Source: a gamma proteobacterium HTCC2207 (GTDB taxonomy: Bacteria > Pseudomonadota > Gammaproteobacteria > Pseudomonadales > Porticoccaceae). From it: a stretch of 64,000 bases of DNA. A program made the translations under genes and the position numbers. The DNA is taken from contig CAJJAO010000010.1 of NCBI GenBank assembly GCA_905182265.1, positions 62,001 through 126,000 on the forward strand. Reading direction: 5' to 3'. This document shows, piece after piece, positions 61,064 through 64,000 of this stretch. Each line of letters starts with the position of its first letter. Position 1 is the stretch's first letter. The notes under the pieces were generated by a model. The model worked only from the letters and a program-made list of their open reading frames with translations, was not told the DNA's origin and searched no databases.

Positions 61064-61303
61064 TTATCCTCCGGTGACCGGCGGTAAAAAGGCAACTTCG
61101 CTGCCGTCCATCAACTGCTGGTCCCAGCCCACAATCATCTGGTTGACCGACACAAGCACCTGAGGCTCAGAGAGCTCTTTGGCTAAAGCAGGAAAGTCCA
61201 CTGCTAACAGATCACGTATTTCTTGAGGAGTATTAGCCTGAATGGTTGACGGAACCCCTTTCGCAAAGTCACCCAAACGACCAAAAAACAATATATTAAT
61301 CAT
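61064..61303 (-). CDS. moaD: Molybdopterin synthase small subunit MoaD
   Basis: A 79-residue ubiquitin-like sulfur carrier. It ends LPPVTGG; the terminal Gly-Gly is adenylylated by MoeB and then thiocarboxylated. [13 protein letters not shown] at the N terminus and AFLPPV near the end are typical. Its start overlaps moaC by four bases. It partners with MoaE encoded directly downstream. Confidence 0.95.
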   Translation of the reverse strand: MINILFFGRLGDFAKGVPSTIQANTPQEIRDLLAVDFPALAKELSEPQVLVSVNQMIVGWDQQLMDGSEVAFLPPVTGG

Positions 61304-61779
61304 TGAGCAACCCAGTCCCCAGACTTGCCGCCACTCTTTTCAAGCAACTTAGTCTCACGAATAATCATGCCCTTATCTAGGCACTTACACATATCGTAAA
61401 CCGTCAAAGCCGCCACCGAAGCCGCTGTTAAAGCCTCCATCTCAACCCCAGTTTTGCCAGTGGTTTTGCACAGCGCAGTAATCACCAGCAGATTGCCCTG
61501 CAGCACGATATCGACAGTAATTTTAGACAGCGGTAAAGGGTGGCAGAGCGGAATCAAATCGCTGCATTTTTTGGCCCCCTGAATGCCCGCAATTCTGGCC
61601 GTAGCAAACAGGTCGCCCTTTGGCAGGTTGTCATCGGTGATCGCCGTAACAATAGCCGCAGTAAGCTCAACCTGAGACTGGGCAACAGCCGTTCGGACCG
61701 TATCCGCTTTACCAGATACATCAACCATATGGGCTTCGCCGCTGGCGTTTAGGTGGGTTAGCTGGGTTGGGTGGGACAT
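61300..61779 (-). CDS. moaC: Cyclic pyranopterin monophosphate synthase MoaC
   Basis: MoaC converts the MoaA product into cyclic pyranopterin monophosphate. The 159 residues include [34 protein letters not shown] and [18 protein letters not shown], with catalytic Lys and Asp residues in the expected places. It is the first gene of the moco operon; the 131 bases ahead of it hold no recognisable Moco riboswitch. Overlap with moaD is ATGA-like, indicating coupled translation. Confidence 0.96.
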   Translation of the reverse strand: MSHPTQLTHLNASGEAHMVDVSGKADTVRTAVAQSQVELTAAIVTAITDDNLPKGDLFATARIAGIQGAKKCSDLIPLCHPLPLSKITVDIVLQGNLLVITALCKTTGKTGVEMEALTAASVAALTVYDMCKCLDKGMIIRETKLLEKSGGKSGDWVAQ

Positions 61780-61910
61780 AGGCTTCGATAACCATCAATG
61801 AGCTGAATAGCTGCCCATTATGGCAAAGTCTGGCGGGCTATTACATGATTTAAACGACCTACAAAGCTATAACAGAGATTTAAGGACAGTATAAAAGACC
61901 AGTAACAGCG

Positions 61911-62579
61911 CTATAAAAACGTAGAGATCTTATCCAGAGGTAGCCGCTCGATATCTGGCACCATCACCCCGTCCGCAGGGTAACCCACCACCAGCAACAA
62001 AAAGGGCCGCTCATGACTGGGCCGCTCGAGAATCTCCGTGAGAAACTTCATAGGGCTAGGTGTGTGAGTCAAGGTAGCCAACCCCGCCTGATGCAGAGCC
62101 GTAATCAACACCCCAGTGGCAATACCCACAGATTCCGGGGTGTAATAGTTCTTGTGCTTAGTGCCGTCCTCATCAATGGTCACCTTCTTCAAAAAGATCG
62201 CAATCAACGCCGGTGCCGTTTCCAAAAAAGGCTTATTAGCATCCGTTCCCAGAGGCGCCAACGCACTCAACCACTCATCCGAAGCCCGGTTAGCATAGAG
62301 CTCCCGCTCTTCCACCTCCGCAGCCAACCGAATGCTCTTCTTAATCTCAGGGTTTTGCACCACCACAAAATGCCAAGGCTGCATATTAGCGCCACTAGGC
62401 GCAGTGCCCGCCGCCAAAATGGCATGCTCGATAACTGATAAAGGGATAGGTTTATCAGAGAAGTCACGCACCGAACGGCGCTTAGACATTTGCAGGTAAA
62501 ACGATTCAGCCTGCTGCTGCATGGCCTGCTCTTCCATAGGGGAAAAGTCTAAAGGGATGAATGCGTCTGTTTTGGCCAT
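61911..62579 (-). CDS. Nitroreductase-fold flavoprotein, iodotyrosine deiodinase-like
   Basis: A 222-residue FMN enzyme. RRSVRDFSDKPIP and GTAPSGANMQPWHFVVV are strongly like animal iodotyrosine deiodinase, as are YYTPESVGIATGVLITALHQ, ERPSHERPFLLLVVGYPAD and PDIERLPLD. In the substrate lid, Glu91, Tyr95 and Lys116 have the spacing (4 and 21) of the mouse IYD triad Glu153, Tyr157 and Lys178, which binds the halotyrosine zwitterion. Reductive dehalogenation of halotyrosines is thus a good proposal. The gene stands alone behind the moco operon. A generic nitroreductase role is the alternative. Confidence 0.88.
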   Translation of the reverse strand: MAKTDAFIPLDFSPMEEQAMQQQAESFYLQMSKRRSVRDFSDKPIPLSVIEHAILAAGTAPSGANMQPWHFVVVQNPEIKKSIRLAAEVEERELYANRASDEWLSALAPLGTDANKPFLETAPALIAIFLKKVTIDEDGTKHKNYYTPESVGIATGVLITALHQAGLATLTHTPSPMKFLTEILERPSHERPFLLLVVGYPADGVMVPDIERLPLDKISTFL

Positions 62580-62731
62580 GGTGAAAATCTTGTGCTGATG
62601 AATACGGCAAGAGTAACTTAGCCAGACACATTAGCCAAATGGATGACTATCAAGCTCAGCGAACCATGAAACGGAGCGGTCAAGCTGGTCGCCCGACTAC
62701 AGCAATAGCCGCGTTATAAACATTCGCTTGT

Positions 62732-63034
62732 CTAACCGCAAATATAACCTAGCAGCTGACTTCTGCAACGAGAACTACACTTAAGGACTATTACTTCAGC
62801 TTTTAGATGAATTTCATCATATTGACAGTAGTGAACTTCGATTATCTTGTCTTCGTAATCTGTCGAAAAACCTATATTACTGCGTTGAATTCGTGCCTGA
62901 CCCTGATTTATTGAAAGGTGCCAATAGCAGCTACCGGCCAAAAGCGGATATTTGTAGCCAACTTGAAAACGATCAAAAATGTGCGCTAAAAATAGCCAAT
63001 TATTACAAGACTCGTCAAACCCCGCGTTAAGCAT
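62732..63034 (-). CDS. Doubtful open frame, 100 residues
   Basis: An open frame on the minus strand beginning 13 bases after the ferritin-like gene's stop. The product is not recognised, has seven Cys, and lacks a clear ribosome site. It is not an encapsulin shell protein, which is what usually follows the ferritin-like gene: no HK97-type features are present and the length is far too short. It may be chance or a degraded gene. The bases between this frame and 62580 hold nothing else that I can identify. Confidence 0.25.
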   Translation of the reverse strand: MLNAGFDESCNNWLFLAHIFDRFQVGYKYPLLAGSCYWHLSINQGQARIQRSNIGFSTDYEDKIIEVHYCQYDEIHLKAEVIVLKCSSRCRSQLLGYICG

Positions 63035-63047
63035 GCAATCTTAACGA

Positions 63048-63335
63048 CTATTTATGAGCGATTTCTGTATCGGTAAATAGGTAATCCTTGAGCTCTTTAT
63101 CAAACGATGGATCCTGACGCCGTATCCATTCCAGCACCATGGCGGCATGTTCTTTCTCTTCATCGCGATTGTGAGCAAGTATGGCTTTAAGCTCGGGATT
63201 TTTGCAGGCATCAACGCGCTGGTTATACCAGTCAACGGCTTCAAGCTCTTCCATTAATGAGGTAATTGCGCGATGCATATCTCTGGTGGCATCGGTGAGT
63301 TCTTCGATGGGTTCGTGGTAGCCTTCATTTGCCAT
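63048..63335 (-). CDS. Encapsulated-ferritin-like protein (EncFtn) without cargo peptide
   Basis: A 95-residue two-helix protein very like the Rhodospirillum rubrum encapsulated ferritin: GYHEPIEELTDATRDMHRAI, then LMEELEAVDWYNQRVDA and LAHNRDEEKEHAAMVLEWIR. Iron ligands fit with an offset of two: E30, E60 and H63 for the ferroxidase centre (E32, E62 and H65 in R. rubrum) and E29, E32 and W36 for the entry site. The family forms annular decamers that oxidise Fe(II) inside an encapsulin shell. Here the chain ends DTEIAHK, just where the usual linker and shell-targeting peptide would begin, and no encapsulin gene is within view. It may act without a shell. Confidence 0.92.
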   Translation of the reverse strand: MANEGYHEPIEELTDATRDMHRAITSLMEELEAVDWYNQRVDACKNPELKAILAHNRDEEKEHAAMVLEWIRRQDPSFDKELKDYLFTDTEIAHK

Positions 63336-63400
63336 AGTGTTTGCCTCTAAATATTGTTTGTCTCTTAATTATTTGTCTCTAAATAGTGTTTGTTACTAAA
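63336..63400. repeat. 17-bp tandem repeat x4 abutting the EncFtn start codon
   Basis: Units related to AGTGTTTGCCTCTAAAT begin immediately next to the start codon: 63336-63352, 63353-63369, a 15-bp unit at 63370-63384, and 63385-63400. Another partial copy is at 63425. On the minus strand each unit reads like a ribosome site with spacer (AGAGGCAAACACT), and the unit nearest the ATG supplies the functional one. Confidence 0.8.
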
Positions 63401-63719
63401 AGCCGCTTTAATACAATGAATTACAGTGTTTGTTACCAGTTACATGATCCGTCATTCTCTGTCGCTGACCTCATTGATCGGTGGCCGATTTACATAACCT
63501 AAATGCCAAAGGTCAAGATTGGTTATCGCTAACGTAAATGTAGTTCAGATAATGAATACCTATAAGCGTAGACAACCGGCCTACACTCCACCGGAAAATG
63601 TTGGGGTCATCGTTGCTTCGGCCTTTGGCAATAAAGAGAAATATGGTGTGATGCAGCTAGTTGACTTAGAGTCAGTCATCTCGGATAGATTTGGGGTATT
63701 GAGCTACCCACTACAAGTA
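63401..63719. other. Gene-free stretch upstream of EncFtn
   Basis: These 319 bases show no convincing gene. A plus-strand frame at 63519-63770 is open but overlaps the GGDEF gene and has no ribosome site or recognisable content. A partial repeat copy is at 63425-63436. Otherwise I see nothing. Confidence 0.5.
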
Positions 63720-64000
63720 CTAACCTTTCTTTTGCTTGCACTCATACATCAGCGAGTCGCCATCGGCTAGCAGAGCTTCTACATTGAGATGACAGTCTGG
63801 GTCAAAGTCCACTACCCCAAACGAAAAGTCGAGTTTATAGTCGCGGGTTGATTTGTGGTTATATTCGTCGATTCTCTTTTGTAGCCTTGCGATCACATCG
63901 ACTGCTGAGCTTTGGGGGGTATCTAGCAACAGCGCGGCAAACTCATCGCCGCCAATACGGGCTACTAGATCGGACTCACGCAATGTATCGGTCAAGATGT
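63720..64000 (-). CDS. GGDEF diguanylate cyclase, C-terminal part (5' end outside window)
   Basis: The frame continues past the right edge of the window; what is visible is the last ~93 residues of a GGDEF domain. The active-site signature IGGDEF follows DTLRESDLVAR, and the later FSFGVVDFDPD and LLADGDSLMYECKQ are standard for the end of the domain. With GGDEF intact, c-di-GMP synthesis is likely, in contrast to the degenerate GGDEF near 34.7 kb. An I-site (RxxD) is visible as RESD five residues before the signature, so product inhibition is plausible. The sensory N terminus is not seen. Confidence 0.9.
   Translation of the reverse strand, partial: ILTDTLRESDLVARIGGDEFAALLLDTPQSSAVDVIARLQKRIDEYNHKSTRDYKLDFSFGVVDFDPDCHLNVEALLADGDSLMYECKQKKG

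Noticed and set aside
61780..61910. Moco riboswitch before moaC
   Set aside because: The 131 bases show no long conserved stem arrangement that I can recognise as the Moco motif.
62732..63034. Encapsulin shell gene next to the ferritin-like gene
   Set aside because: The open frame is only 100 residues and shows no HK97-like features; retained only as a doubtful frame.
63519..63770. Small plus-strand gene of 83 codons
   Set aside because: It runs into the conserved 3' end of the GGDEF gene on the other strand, has no ribosome site and no recognisable content.

Overview
The window reads as a contiguous chromosomal stretch of a marine-type gammaproteobacterium. Supporting evidence is the gene set and order: dapA-bamC, the aceE-aceF pyruvate dehydrogenase pair, FabV in place of FabI, CysI with a DUF934 partner, RsmJ, BamC, SohB, NhaB, BepA, and a PEP-CTERM-like surface protein. 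A Cellvibrionales-like (SAR92/OM60-type) heterotroph is my best guess, but that placement is inferred from gene content only. I recognise no rRNA, tRNA, transposase, prophage or CRISPR array. Both ends cut a gene: a RecB/UvrD-like helicase-nuclease at the left edge and a GGDEF protein at the right.

Layout. 1-10.3 kb: nuclease 3' end, DAHP synthase, a divergent XRE regulator/small-protein pair with mirrored hairpins over both ribosome sites, a J-domain membrane protein, an Atm1-type ABC exporter, a PEP-CTERM-like protein, dapE with an EamA transporter, rsmJ and a leucine-rich-repeat lipoprotein. 10.3-10.65 kb: an AT-rich gap with a cluster of DnaA-box sequences. 10.6-26.5 kb, mostly minus strand: MBL hydrolase, bamC, dapA, lpxL-type acyltransferase, fabV, GNAT/FemAB-like protein (plus strand), gloA-like, aceF, aceE, an M16 lipoprotein protease and an AI-2E/PerM-type protein. 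26.7-41 kb: bepA, nadA, a 38-residue membrane protein, cysI-DUF934, a CPA2 antiporter, a c-di-GMP cassette (HD-GYP, GGDEF-EAL, HD-GYP), sohB, nudC, nhaB, then a gap with two long inverted-repeat structures. 41-55 kb: acyl-CoA and alcohol catabolism (three acyl-CoA dehydrogenases, SDRs, MDR oxidoreductases, thioesterases, Fe-alcohol dehydrogenase) with a double-headed TetR regulator. 55-62 kb: a nearly complete molybdenum cofactor operon (moaC, moaD, moaE, mobA, moeB, moaB, moeA, moaA) ending in a TauE/SafE exporter. 62-64 kb: an iodotyrosine-deiodinase-like flavoprotein, an encapsulated-ferritin-like protein without a cargo peptide or a shell gene in view, and the GGDEF fragment.

The most unusual large-scale property is a scatter of short perfect or near-perfect tandem repeats (unit 12-24 bp, 3-7 copies). 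Each has a different sequence. Many sit at or just after stop codons; others are inside coding sequence. One of them forms the last quarter of MoaE, and another carries the ribosome-binding site of the ferritin-like gene. Other points of interest are the DnaA-box cluster, the mirrored XRE hairpins, the exact E-Y-K substrate-lid triad in the deiodinase-like protein, and two HD-GYP paralogues that both lack the histidine of the HD pair.
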